A DNA stretch of 64,000 nucleotides from positions 128,154,714-128,218,713 of the forward strand of contig NC_073691.1 in NCBI RefSeq assembly GCF_029784155.1, written 5' to 3'. A program made the position numbers and the translations under genes. Origin of the DNA: Uranotaenia lowii (Eukaryota; Arthropoda; Insecta; Diptera; Culicidae). Positions 46,487 through 57,300 of this stretch are shown piece after piece. Every line of letters starts with the position of its first letter. Within the stretch, counting starts at the first letter, position 1. Below the pieces are notes generated by a model that saw only the letters and a program-made list of their open reading frames with translations, was not told the DNA's origin and searched no databases.

Positions 46487-49400
46487 ATGGATGGTGTTTC
46501 TAAAGTGTTCTGTAGTGTAATGGATATGAAGACATCCAACATCCATAGCGTATTGACTGATCTAGAAGAACATCAAACGCTTTGGGCTGAGGTAAATCTA
46601 TAACATACCCTTGAGTGACATGACCGTTTACACAAGGCTGTACTGATAGAATGTTGTGCTTTTTTCAGTTTTACAGATCACAGAACTGTACCAAATAGAA
46701 TTATTATAGGTTTATTTTTTATATAACTCTGTGATACAGAATTGTCTCTACCTATACCACACTGTCTCTACTACTTAACACATTGCGTGCCAAATACGAG
46801 ATATTTCGTTTTTTCGCTTGCCGTGTGTGTGCTGCACTAAGAATACTTACTAAAAAGTTACAATTGAAAAACAAAAATTTATTCATCAAATTAAACGCAA
46901 CCTTCCAGGCAATTAAGTGATGCTAAATTTGAGGTATTTAATGTCTTAAAAGACTTGAAACTTTCAAATTGTAATTGTTTTTTATTGATTTAACGTCAGC
47001 TCATCGATATAAAATCATAGTTAGGGCCAAGGAAATACAATGAATTAATTAATTCTAATCTGTACTATTCTGTCACACACTAAGAAACCATTCTATCATA
47101 AATATCTAAGCTTCCTTACTAACCAGTGAAACGAATACCCTCGGCACATTTAAACTGTAAAAGTTAAAGGCCTTTAATAAACTAGTTGTAAATAAAAAAA
47201 AATATCTTATCGCTGATGTTGTATGAAATTGAAACTATATTTAACTTAATGTTTTTTCTCCCTCCCTATCCTAGCCCAAGCATGAAATTGATGGTTATTT
47301 CGCCAAGATAGGATCGCTTCTGGGCATCGCTTCGACCAGGGATCGTGGTCTGGTGGCATTGAAGCATTTTGTGCCTCAGTGTCCTCTGGACGTCCTGGAG
47401 GACAAAATGCAATATTACATCAATATTTGTGCGAAGATATGTAACCAAAAGGGTCACCAGGCTAGTGTTCCGTTGGCCTATGGGGTGCTTAGTAAGTTGG
47501 AAATATCATTCAAGAGTTTTCCCCGAAGAGTCTAATCATCATTTAATTTATCAGAGCAATTGTTAAATAAATCGCTACAATCCACCGACCTGAATAAATT
47601 GATGGTGAGTAATATTCCGAAATTGTTAGAAAGCATTAGTACTGCGATCAATCCCTCGCTGCATGTGTCAGTTTTGGATTTTCTGGAAACTGCTATGCGT
47701 AGCTATCCTGGAGTGACTGGCATGGCAAAAAATCGGATCGAAGATTTTCTCTACTCGCTTGTCGATTCAGAAGATACAGAAATCGTAAAACGTACGGCAT
47801 CATGCTTGCTACTGCTGCAACAAATCAGAGGTGGCGGTCAGCATGGCAGCCTTCATAAGAAAACTTGGGACGAATATCAGTGTAAGCTGGTGAACACTGT
47901 TCACGAGCTTCTAGGACAGGTATTCGCCCATATACCGGAGACCTTTGATGTAGAGGAGAATCTGGAATGTTTGAAATTTCCCAAACTTGTTGTCAACGAA
48001 GAACCTGTGACCGGTGCTCATCAAACGGTGCGACGATTGATCAATGTCATTCACTATTTAGAAGCAGCAATTCTTGAACCCTATCCTGTAGCTAAACCTA
48101 TTCGACCGATGAAGGTGTTGAACGTTATTTTCAGAGCCCATTCGGTCAGTTGTGTTACTATGGGAAAAACAGCGCTTCGTGAAAATCTTGCCCTCGGTAT
48201 GATGCTTCCTCAGGTCCAGCTTGAGCTGCTTCGGGTGCTGGATGCTCTCGTGTTAGTTCTAAAGTCTAACGCACTTCCTTTCGGAAATTTGGTCACAGAC
48301 CTTTTCGATCAGTGTTTGAAAGGTACTCTAACAACCAATTCCAAGGGTCAGAAAAAATCATTTCTCGCCCTGCGAGTGCGTGTGTACGAGAGTATCGTTC
48401 TTTGGTGCGATACATTACATTATGCTAGTGGCGTTGAGGAGATCGCTGACAACCTGCTGGAACATATCGTGCAGGATATAACGCCATTTGAACCGGAAGT
48501 GACACTTCAAGTAAATGCTAGCGGGTAAGTTTGAGTTTCCAGCTATCTGTTTCTTACTAGCAATTTCGATACTGATACTGCAGGTCATTATTCTTTTCAT
48601 ACAAACAAAAGCCGTGATGTGTAACCTATATTTTTAAACATCATAATCAAATTATCGCTATTTAAAAAAAAGTTCCAAGGGTTTTTCGAAATACATTATT
48701 CAAAAAAGCTTTGTTATGATTCAACTAATTTATGTACATTTTTAGGCAAAAGCTTTCGGCCAAAGCGAAAAGGAAACTACAAAAAGAACAAAACGCTTCG
48801 ACTTCATTAGTGAAATGTCACTCCACCGATGGCATTCAGCGTAAACATAGTACGAACGATTCCGGGAACGACCTCCTGTGTCGAGTTGCACTTCGTTGCT
48901 TAACTAGCATTCTGCAATCTGCGGGATGTTTCGTGAAACCTGTAATGCAGAAGCTGCTTCAGGAGAAGATTGTACAGTTGTGTTTCAATGTATTCGCTCA
49001 GATCAATCTGAGCAGCGAGCAGAACCTGTTCTCCGAGTTCAACTGTCGCAGAGCATTGTTGACTGCTCTAAATGCTTTGGTTGTAAATCCACATCACCTG
49101 TGCCCACCTCCTTTGCAGTACGCAGCGCAGTTGTTTAATGTGGCCGAGGTACATGATCCTAATTTGCAGGTTCGAAGGCAAGCATCTCAACTGGCTCGGT
49201 CGGTCGAAACTCTTCTACATCCACGGAAGGAAGTTTTCTATTTTCCTGTGGAGGAAAATGCGGTCAAAGATATGCTGATAGCCAAAAAGAAACACCCACT
49301 CAATGCAGCATTCCCTGCTAAGCGTGACTACAACAATCTAAACAAATCCATTACTTTCGACGATGTTGAAGTTCGTGCTCAACATACAACATATGCGCAG

Positions 49401-49931
49401 GAAAACGAATCACCAGAAACGTCCTCGGAATCCGAACCCGAACGTGAACAGATTGCTGAGGTGGTTGATGTAACCATGGAGGAAAATGGGCAACCTAAAA
49501 CAGTTCCTCGTTTGAACGTGGAAATGAACGAAATAGATTTGAACTGTGGGGAGTTACACAAATCTATTAACGATAAAACTGTTGAGTCCCAAGCAATCGA
49601 AATTGATTCAGACGATGAGATTGAAGTTATAGAATGCAACACTTCGGAAAATAAAAAAAACGACCCATATGACCGAAACAGCGATGTTGAACTGGTGGAA
49701 GAGAGCCCACAGCAGCTTGATTCACCAGGTAATCGTAAATCGACTATCGAAGAGAAGGCACTCCCACAAAGCTTAACTCCAAATTCTGCAAAAAAACGTA
49801 AAGTCGAAAAAGAACTCTCTTGTGGTGACGTTGAAAACAAATTAAGCAAACCGAGTGACACTGAAGATCTTGAGGCGCGCGTTGATGATCTTGTGGCCGA
49901 GTTTGTGGACGAACTGAATGATGAAATATGA
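46487..49931 (+). CDS. PELP1/RIX1-family protein (ribosome biogenesis, nuclear)
   Basis: Four exons (46487-46591, 47275-47491, 47555-48524, 48746-49931) join in frame with GT-AG borders into 825 residues. The N-terminal half is a leucine-rich, all-helical repeat domain like RIX1/PELP1: IEDFLYSLVDSEDTEIVKRT, LLLLQQIRGGGQHG, and LRVYESIVLWCDTLHYASG (after a leading basic residue). The C-terminal third is low-complexity and very acidic, with clustered Glu/Asp/Ser and a basic AKKRKVEKE nuclear-localisation motif, as PELP1 proteins have. In yeast and animals the family works with the SENP3/LAS1L or Ipi complexes in 60S pre-ribosome maturation; vertebrate PELP1 also acts as a nuclear co-regulator. 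The start is the first in-frame ATG after stops, with an A at -3. Assignment is from recalled family features and not from a search. Confidence 0.8.
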
Positions 49932-49992
49932 TCTGGTATTATGTTTTTTTAATGTCTGTACATTTAAAATTACAATATCCATATGAAAACAC

Positions 49993-50531
49993 CTAACAAA
50001 TAGTCGAATCGATAGTCGTTATCATTTCAGCACGTTTTGCGATAAGGCAATCCAGATAATCACTCTGAATGTCTGTGTCGTTCGAACAGAGGTTCAACTC
50101 TGTTGCATTGTACAGCTGCATCCGAAACTCCCAATCCCGGTAAATCTCAACTTTTAGTTCCTCATCGCTGTCATCCGTTTCCTTTTGTCCACAACGTGTT
50201 TCTTGCTCCTGCAAGCTGCCGTAAAACTGTTTGAAAGACTTTGCCTCTTGGACCAGCAAATCTTTTAATGCACTATCCAAAGATTTGCATTCGTCTGGAA
50301 AAGATTTTATCAATGCTTCCATCGCTTCTTCATTTATTACACCATTCAGTTCTTCAATCAAATCCAGATCGCAGGTAAATAGCTTCTCGACTATTGTTTC
50401 GTTGTCGGTTGATTGGCTTAGCTTTAAAAAAAAAACAGAAAATTTTAACAGTTCCAAATTAAATTGTTTTCTTTAAGAAATACCTTTAAAAAAGCGGCAA
50501 GAAAAACTATTAAAGTTAAGAAAATTTTCAT
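49993..50531 (-). CDS. small secreted six-cysteine protein
   Basis: Two exons (50531-50484 and 50421-49993) flank a 62-nt GT-AG intron and give 158 residues. Exon 1 encodes only the signal peptide MKIFLTLIVFLAAFLK, a common layout for insect secreted proteins. Cleavage is likely near residue 20. The mature part is helical and acidic, with six cysteines (contexts TCDLD, DECKS, TRCGQ, NLCSN, LDCLI, and a terminal STIC) and one NAT and one NDT sequon. No family is recognised with confidence; insect secreted families with conserved cysteines such as TsetseEP/DUF725 are a possibility only. It is convergent with the PELP1-like gene, with stops 61 bp apart, so the 3' UTRs probably overlap. Confidence 0.75.
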
Positions 50532-50827
50532 TATTATAACTAGTTAAGGTACGTCTTGTTCTAAGTTGAAGTCTCTACTGCAGAATTGAATCATTCAAAA
50601 TTGTCAAGTGCCAAATACAAAGGCAATTAAATCTCTTTTATTCCGGATTACTGTTCCTTTTCCACCTTATCAAGCGACCACAAAAGATAATATTGGTACC
50701 TTTTAAAGGTAAATGTTTGTTTTCTTTGATAAGATATTCTTGCTATGATCAACTGTTTGTTACATCAAGGGGTTCATTTTTGCAGTTGAGGCTTGAGGTT
50801 AGTCATCAATTGTCTTGTTTATGATGC

Positions 50828-51837
50828 TATTATTATTATTATTATTAAGATTAAAGACATTTTACCATTAATATGGCTTTCATGTCTAAACAGTTTAAGT
50901 TTACAATTCATAGCTTATCCGTAAGTTTACATAATTTAATGAATTTTATAACATTATCTTCTTTGTCTGACCTACTCAAAAGAATGTCAAAAATAGAACC
51001 TGCTTCCATTCCACATGCAAGGCGGGCCTCGTCATATCCTCGACAATCAACCAGTATGTGTTGAACCGTTAATCGCACTCCGCAAAAGGTGCAATTTGGT
51101 GGTGTTGATCGTTCCATTAAGAAGCTGTGGGTCAACCTTGTATGACCAATTCGTAGTCGTGTTAATATTCGTTGTTCGGATGCACATTTTCTGTCAGTAT
51201 GAGCATAGACGTCTGGTTTCACACGTCGCAAAAGGTTGTTTGATTGATTCCACTTTGCTTGCCATGCTTCTTTTATCCAGGTTTTAATCGAACGGATAGC
51301 GTCTGCTGCTGGAACAGGTATAGTTACTGGGGTTTTTTTCCTTCCTTCGTTTGCCCAGTAGTCAGCTTTCTCGTTTCCTGGAATGCTACAGTGACCGGGA
51401 ACCCAAGCAACAGTCGCGTTGTTTTCGACCAAGGCCTTTTCTGCATCTAATATCCAAGGGTGTCTTGTGTGTCCTTTCGTCAGGGCGTCGATATAACTTG
51501 CCGATTCCGTGAAAATAATAGTACGTGGTTGAGAATTCTCAGCTGCAATTTTAAGAGCATACGCCTCTGCAGAAAAGATACTGCATGATTTAGGAAGCGA
51601 GCAACATAGTTCTACCTCCCATCCAACAACAGCTGATCCGATGTCATCACCAAGTTTGGATCCATCAGTGTACTTATGGTGGTAATTCCCATATTTCGTT
51701 TCTATCATTTCGTTGAAATACGTAACCACTTGAAGGCTTGGATTCCCTGCTTTAACTTTCCGTCGCATATAGTTGTCTATGCTGTAGAGATTAATAAGAA
51801 CTAAGGAAAAGAGCAATAAAAAAAAGACTACCCGCAT
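50828..51837 (-). mobile_element. 5'-truncated I/Loa-type LINE fragment with (TAA)n tail
   Basis: An RNase H reading frame is followed about 60 bp downstream, on the minus strand, by a (TAA)n tail (50828-50847). Such simple-repeat tails are typical of I-clade non-LTR elements. Endonuclease and reverse transcriptase are absent, so this is a 3' remnant. The 5' junction is somewhere near 51780-51840. Confidence 0.7.
50908..51837 (-). pseudogene. LINE-derived RNase H ORF with a hydrophobic N-terminus
   Basis: An open frame of 309 residues from the ATG at 51837. The C-terminal two-thirds is a LINE RNase H domain: YTDGSKLGDDIGSAVVGW, FSAEAYALKIA, and VPGHCSIPGNEKADYWANEG. A Cys/His-rich tail follows (CTFCGVRLTVQHILVDC), as LINE ORF2 proteins have. 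The third acidic position reads FTESAS where TDS is usual, so catalysis may be impaired. The first 19 residues (MRVVFFLLLFSLVLINLYS) resemble a signal peptide or anchor and are not part of the RNase H family. Most likely this is flanking DNA joined by truncation; a co-opted gene is the alternative. Confidence 0.65.
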
Positions 51838-51843
51838 AATCAA

Positions 51844-52298
51844 TTACAATATATAGAGAATATTCTATATTGTCTCTAAACGTTATCGTTTATTGTAAAG
51901 TGAACAGTATATGTACAATAACACAGACCATATTAACAATCTGTATTATGATTATCTGTTAAAGTACCATATGGGGAAAGGGCTGTTAAGCATGTTTACC
52001 ATTCAAAAAGAGCGATTTTTTCGAACAAATATTTCATGCTACATTATTGGATACGGTTAAAATATCATCCACTTTTGGCGAGCAAAACAATCTACCTGAA
52101 TGTTCTAGCTACGTTGGAATACAAAATCATAGATTTCATCAACTTCAATGGATATAGTTTGCTTATAGTAGTTTGTAGTAAAAATAACGCTCAATCATAC
52201 GTTCCGCATATTGTAAAATATTTTTAAAAAGAGCTTCCCTGTACCATAAACAATATAGTTCCAATTCTTTCCCACAAAAAATAAAATAAAATTAAAAA
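51844..52298. other. intergenic DNA, no gene seen
   Basis: AT-rich spacer between the LINE remnant and the 3' end of a small minus-strand gene. Nothing is supported here. Confidence 0.45.
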
Positions 52299-52315
52299 AT
52301 TTAAATGTTGAGATT

Positions 52316-52328
52316 TTTATTTTTTATT
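52316..52328 (-). terminator. two AATAAA poly(A) signals
   Basis: On the minus strand, AATAAA occurs twice in tandem (complements of 52323-52328 and 52316-52321), about 35-45 bp after the stop codon of the 42-residue gene. Confidence 0.55.
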
Positions 52329-52360
52329 TCTGATATTATACATGGATTATACAATCTTAC

Positions 52361-52556
52361 CTATTTGTGCAGATCTGCATTGTTCAGCCTTTCAGTAGAT
52401 TTTTTTTCCGCTCTCCGCTCAGCAGAGATCTTTGTTTCTGTAATTTCATTAGTTTTATTTAATCTCACTAGTTTTTATCGATAATATAATATAGTTTTAC
52501 TTACTTTTCGCGTTCTGTGTGTTTTTCTCAGCGTGATTCTTTTTTTTCGGAGCCAT
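52361..52556 (-). CDS. two-exon, 42-residue lysine-rich protein
   Basis: Exon 1 (52556-52505) starts MAPKKKNHAEKNTQNAK and ends at a consensus GTAAGT donor. Exon 2 (52437-52361) follows an ATTACAG acceptor and encodes a charged helix (ISAERRAEKKSTERLNNADL, then HK and stop). The phases match and the total is 129 nt including the stop. The protein is highly basic with no membrane segment or signal, suggesting a nucleic-acid-binding or ribosome-associated microprotein, but I recognise no family. Support is structural: consensus splice sites, ATG context AAAATGG, and AATAAA just downstream. A chance arrangement is possible. Confidence 0.5.
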
Positions 52557-53516
52557 TTTGAACACAGTTTTCAGTTCCGAACCTGGCGTGGGGTTGCCGA
52601 CACAAATTTTAACGAAGTGAAGTGAAAATTAGCAGATGCTGAACCCAAGAGCGAAAAAATGCATAAGCTCACAACTACATCTTAAAATAACAATATTAGT
52701 TATTATCCGCAAGAGGTGAAATGATAACGACTTGTCTAACTCATACAATGTTGTCAATGTTGTTTTTTTTTAATTTAATGTCTAATGCTAAGAAAATATA
52801 AGGAAACTTTGTCGTACACTGTTAGAGTCCTGGATAAGGTCCAGAGACAATATTCAAAGGTTGCAAATTTTTATTCTCTTATTATACTATACTTACTAAA
52901 TCATATATCATATTGTCACTGTCACTGATACGATCCTGTCATAATTTATTGAGGTAATAAAATTTTGAACATGTATAATGAAATGATACTTGGAAGATAT
53001 TTCATACTGGTACTGCTACCAATATATTAAGTTAATAGTTAGTACTATATCCCCAACTGTTTTTAATTATGCGGGTATAGCATAAGAATTAATTTATTAT
53101 TCAAAACTGGTTGAACCAGTTTAGCACTTCTTGAAAAATGTCAGATGGGCAAATTAAATTCTACGTGAGCGGTAGAGAGATAATCAGTTCGAGGAGAGAC
53201 CGAGATTCATTCAATTGAGCAAATTTGAGGATAACGGTTGTGGAAAAAACGACGGTGAAGTTTGGTGAAAATAAATAAATTTGTAGGTGGAAAAGAAAAA
53301 GGAAAGATGGAAAGTGAATATACGGAGGAGTACCACATATGCAAGGCGCTTTCAGGTACCATTGGCGGTCAGATAGCCTTAATGGTGTGCATATATTAGG
53401 AATGGTTAAATTCGTTAGGCTTTTCAGTAGTTCATTTGAGCGTTTGATTAATAAACAATCGTTACTTCTCACCCCTTTTTCCAGATGCTATTATAGTATA
53501 GGTAATAGGTACCAAA
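52557..53516. other. intergenic DNA; probable 5' region of the small basic gene
   Basis: The first 60 bp upstream of the small gene are GC-richer (around 52580-52600) and could be its 5' UTR and promoter. Beyond that I see no feature. Confidence 0.4.
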
Positions 53517-53735
53517 ATGATGCGTTTGCTGTTTGCCCTGGGATTGGTACTGCAGTTTTATTCTTGGTTTTTGCATTGCATTGCAGATGTAGCTAGGTCG
53601 TCATTTAACTTCCTTTACGTTGAAATGATTGGTCGATTGCAACGACGAACACTATATACGCCTTGCATAAAGAAAATTGAAGAGATGAAGAAACCCCATG
53701 CTGGTAGTCGACGCACGTTTAGACCTTCATATTGA
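53517..53735 (+). CDS. possible 72-residue secreted peptide
   Basis: An ATG-ATG start in context ACCAAAATG opens a frame with a classical signal peptide (MMRLLFALGLVLQFYSW, then FLHCIADV). A short basic mature part follows, with one cysteine and a C-terminus ending in RRTFRPSY. There is no recognised family, intron or poly(A) signal. Length, signal and basic tail would suit a secreted peptide precursor, but a chance frame of this size is not rare. Low confidence. Confidence 0.3.
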   Translation: MMRLLFALGLVLQFYSWFLHCIADVARSSFNFLYVEMIGRLQRRTLYTPCIKKIEEMKKPHAGSRRTFRPSY

Positions 53736-53847
53736 AAGTCCGTTATGGAATTTCACTTCAGGAGGTTAACTGTGCAATTCTATAATTGAAAATTATTTTT
53801 ACTGTGTAAAAAAAATCCGTGAGTTACTCACGCAAAGACACTCATCT

Positions 53848-53950
53848 CCAGGGGTGTCAGGTGTCCTGATTTTTCAGAATTCGTCCTGATTTTCGAGAGG
53901 CCGTCCTGATTTTTTTAAAACGCTTGAATTGTCCTGATTTTTGAAAAATT
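53848..53950. mobile_element. hAT-like terminal fragment
   Basis: Starts CAGGGGTGTCAGGTGTCCTG and continues with three GTCCTGATTTT words. It is similar to the fragment at 46250-46345 (inverted) and to the end at 5021. The matching other end was not identified with confidence. Confidence 0.5.
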
Positions 53951-54291
53951 ACTTTTAAAATTCCCTTAAAAATTACCATGTATTCCATATACTTCATATG
54001 AACATCATATGTCACACATAAATTGTATATTCATATTTAACATGAAGTTTATATGATATTGACTCATACATTTTGTGATTTTTCTCTTTGAAAATTTCCG
54101 TGTTTTCACCCTGAAGAAAAAGTTAGTGTGCCTTTTTAAGTGTCAATTCAAACATTTTAATTAGGTAAGTATTACGTACTCTATTAAAATAAAGCCTCGA
54201 TTATTGATCTCTTCTGATCTCCCCCACAGGAAACCAATCCCTGACTGCTGCCATAGGAGGCAAGGACGTCGGCCTGGTGTCGATCGAAGCC
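53951..54291. other. flank of LINE insertion
   Basis: AT-rich, then GC-richer just before the LINE target site. No gene is recognised. Confidence 0.4.
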
Positions 54292-54386
54292 GTCGGTATT
54301 GTTTCTTTTTTTTTTTTTTTTTTTTTAAATTTTTTATTGGCTTTACCTCTATAACATAACCGGCCAAGTGTTGATTACTGTTCTAC

Positions 54387-57300
54387 TTACATGTCTATTT
54401 CACATTCAATTACAAAATTAGCTATCGTTTTATATAATTCAATGTCTTTCTTTTTTAGTATCAAATGAATATCGGGTGGAATTCCTTTTTTCATTAAAAT
54501 TCGCCAAATAGGTCTACGAAGATTTTCAAATCTGCTGCATGCGAAGATAATGTGATCAGGATCTGCGATGGATTCGCCACAACTACACGTAGCATCCAAT
54601 AGGATACCATTCCTAGTGAGATGAGCAGGGAGTCGTGAATGATTTGATATTAATTTGGAAAGGATTACAATTTGTCTGCGGTTGAGATCCAAGCTACTAA
54701 ACCATGGTTGGAGCGAAACGTTAGAGATGATGCTGTGACAGAAACGTCCTTTAGTTCCTGAATTCCATTTTGCTTGCCATTTGTGCATTGTTGTACGCCG
54801 AATCGGAAACTGGATGTCGAATGATGTTAAAATATAATCTGCTGTACCACCATTGATGCACGCACTTTTCGCCTCTTGATCTGCCAACTCGTTCATTGGA
54901 ATACCTCTGTGAGACGGAACCCATATCAGATGGATTTCGTACCCCATTCTTTGACCTTCAAGAATGGATTCTTTTATATCGTACCAAGCAACGGGATATT
55001 TTTGATTGATGTTGATTTTTTGCAGGCTCGTGAGACAACTCAAACTATCGGATAGAATAATATACTGAGCAACAGGAAGACTTACGATCATTTTCGCAGC
55101 ATGCCTGATTGCCAGAAGCTCTGCCATATAAACGGATGCTTTACTGTCGAGTTTGATCCCTTCTGCAGGTGTTCCAAAGTTATTTACCACAGCATAACCT
55201 GTGCCTTGAATATCTTTCGACCCGTCAGTTGCCAAGATTTTCGCGTTGGCATACACTTCCAAGAGATAGTTTGACACCAAATCAGCTGCCGATGAGTTCT
55301 GGTGTTCTAAACATAACCGTTTAACAGTGAGATCAATGGATATTTTTGTTCTTACAACTTCACGGTTGAACATGTAGCATGGGAGATTATTTAGAGGCTG
55401 TTCAAGTGGAATGAATTCGTTAAGCATTCTTGTTGCGCGATGTATTCCCGTAGCCACTAAGCCACCGTCCAAGATCGGTCTGGAATATTGTCGATGCCAA
55501 GAAAGGAGTGACGCTCTTTTATTTACAAAACGCATGACCGCAAGTTCTCTTCTTTGTTGCAGCGGAATAATACCAGCCATCACTTCGAGTGAACCTGTGT
55601 GGGTGGTTTTTGTGGAGCCCAAACAGATTCGAATTCCTGCCCATTGTAGTCTATCCAAAATAATGGCTTCTTTTTGTGATAACTCCGTCATAAATATGGA
55701 ACCGTATTCCAATATTGATCTCACACATGACTTAAAAATAACTAACAATGCTGCTGGATGTGCTCCCCATAACTGGCCCGATATGCTTCGTAAAAAGTTA
55801 AGATACGGAGCTGTACGTTTCTGTACCTCTCTAATATGACACGACCACGACAGATTTCGTGTGAGGTACATGCCGAGTAACCTCAGGGATCTGACGTATT
55901 CCAAAGTGCAACCGCCGATATTTATTTCTGGAGGATTATCGCATTGTTGTGTCGAGATCAGGAGGCACTTACATTTCGTCGGCGAAAGTTCTAACCCAAG
56001 GTCGAAAATATTTTCCACAACTATATCCACTGCCCTTTGGAGAGATTCGCAACTATGCTCCAGTGAGGTTCCTCTTACAGCAATTGTTGTGTCATCGGCG
56101 TAATTTACGGTTATCACATCAGGAGGGACACTGTTGATCAATCCACTGATCACAACATTAAAGCATAACGGACTTAGTGGAGATCCCTGAGGAAGGCCTT
56201 TCCACGTTGTCCTAGATATTGAATCTAATCCACTCGAAATGCACAAATTCCTTTCTTCAAACAGATGGAAGATACTTTTTACTAGACATTCAGGGACTGT
56301 TAATGAGCGTAATTCGCGGACCAGAACATTAATTTCCACGTTGTCGTAGGCGGCTTTGATATCGAGGCTACATATCACCACATGCTCTCTTCTTTTCAAA
56401 GCTAAGGAAGCTTCGTTAATCAGTGGAAACAACGCATCCATTGTTCCTCGTCCTTTCCTAAAACCGTTGATAGCTGAAGGGAACAGGTTGTTGTTTTCGA
56501 TGAAATGTTCTAGTCGATCTTTGATTATGAGTTCATACACTTTGCGAAAACATGAAGCTAACGCGATTGGACGAACAGCAGAAGGAGAAATCGGATCATG
56601 GCCACTTTTAGGAATCGGTACAATTTTATAGGTTTTCCAGCTTTCCGGAATTCTTCCTGAAGCAAAAATTTGGCAATAGATTATTCGCAACTGACTAAGC
56701 GCCGCCCATGGGAGACGATTTATGACGGAATATGGAACACCATCCAAACCAGGAGCCGAATCTTTACCGGTTTTCAAAACAGCTTGAATATCCGATACTG
56801 AGAATGGAAAACCAGTTTGAGAGCAACACGAACATTGTAGAAAAACCGGGGGTGGATTTTTGGCAGATGAGGGAGCCAACTTGTCCAAAACATCGTTGGC
56901 CAAATTGTCCGAAATTCTGATGTTTTTTGATGGCTCTCCGCGTCCTTTGAACCTTCTGGCCATCCTCCATAAGGTTGTGAGGGACGTAGAACTATCACAG
57001 CTATCACAAAAATGTTGCCAACTTTTCCTCTTCTTCTCGCGTACCAAATTTCTGAACCTTCGTTCTGTATTAGCGTACCCTTCGTAAGCTTCGGTTGACA
57101 GTTCCCGTTTCCAAGCGCGGAAAGCAACTCTGGTGGCTTTCTTCGCTTCTGTTAGCTCTTCGTCCCAATAGGGTTGCGGTATTCGGCGGGTGTGGTTCGA
57201 GTTTACTGATGGGCAGGACCTGCGCAGTGCTTGCCAAATCAGCTCAAAGAAGACATCAAAGCTATCCGGTTCTCCATTTTCGACGAATGATTCCTCGAGG

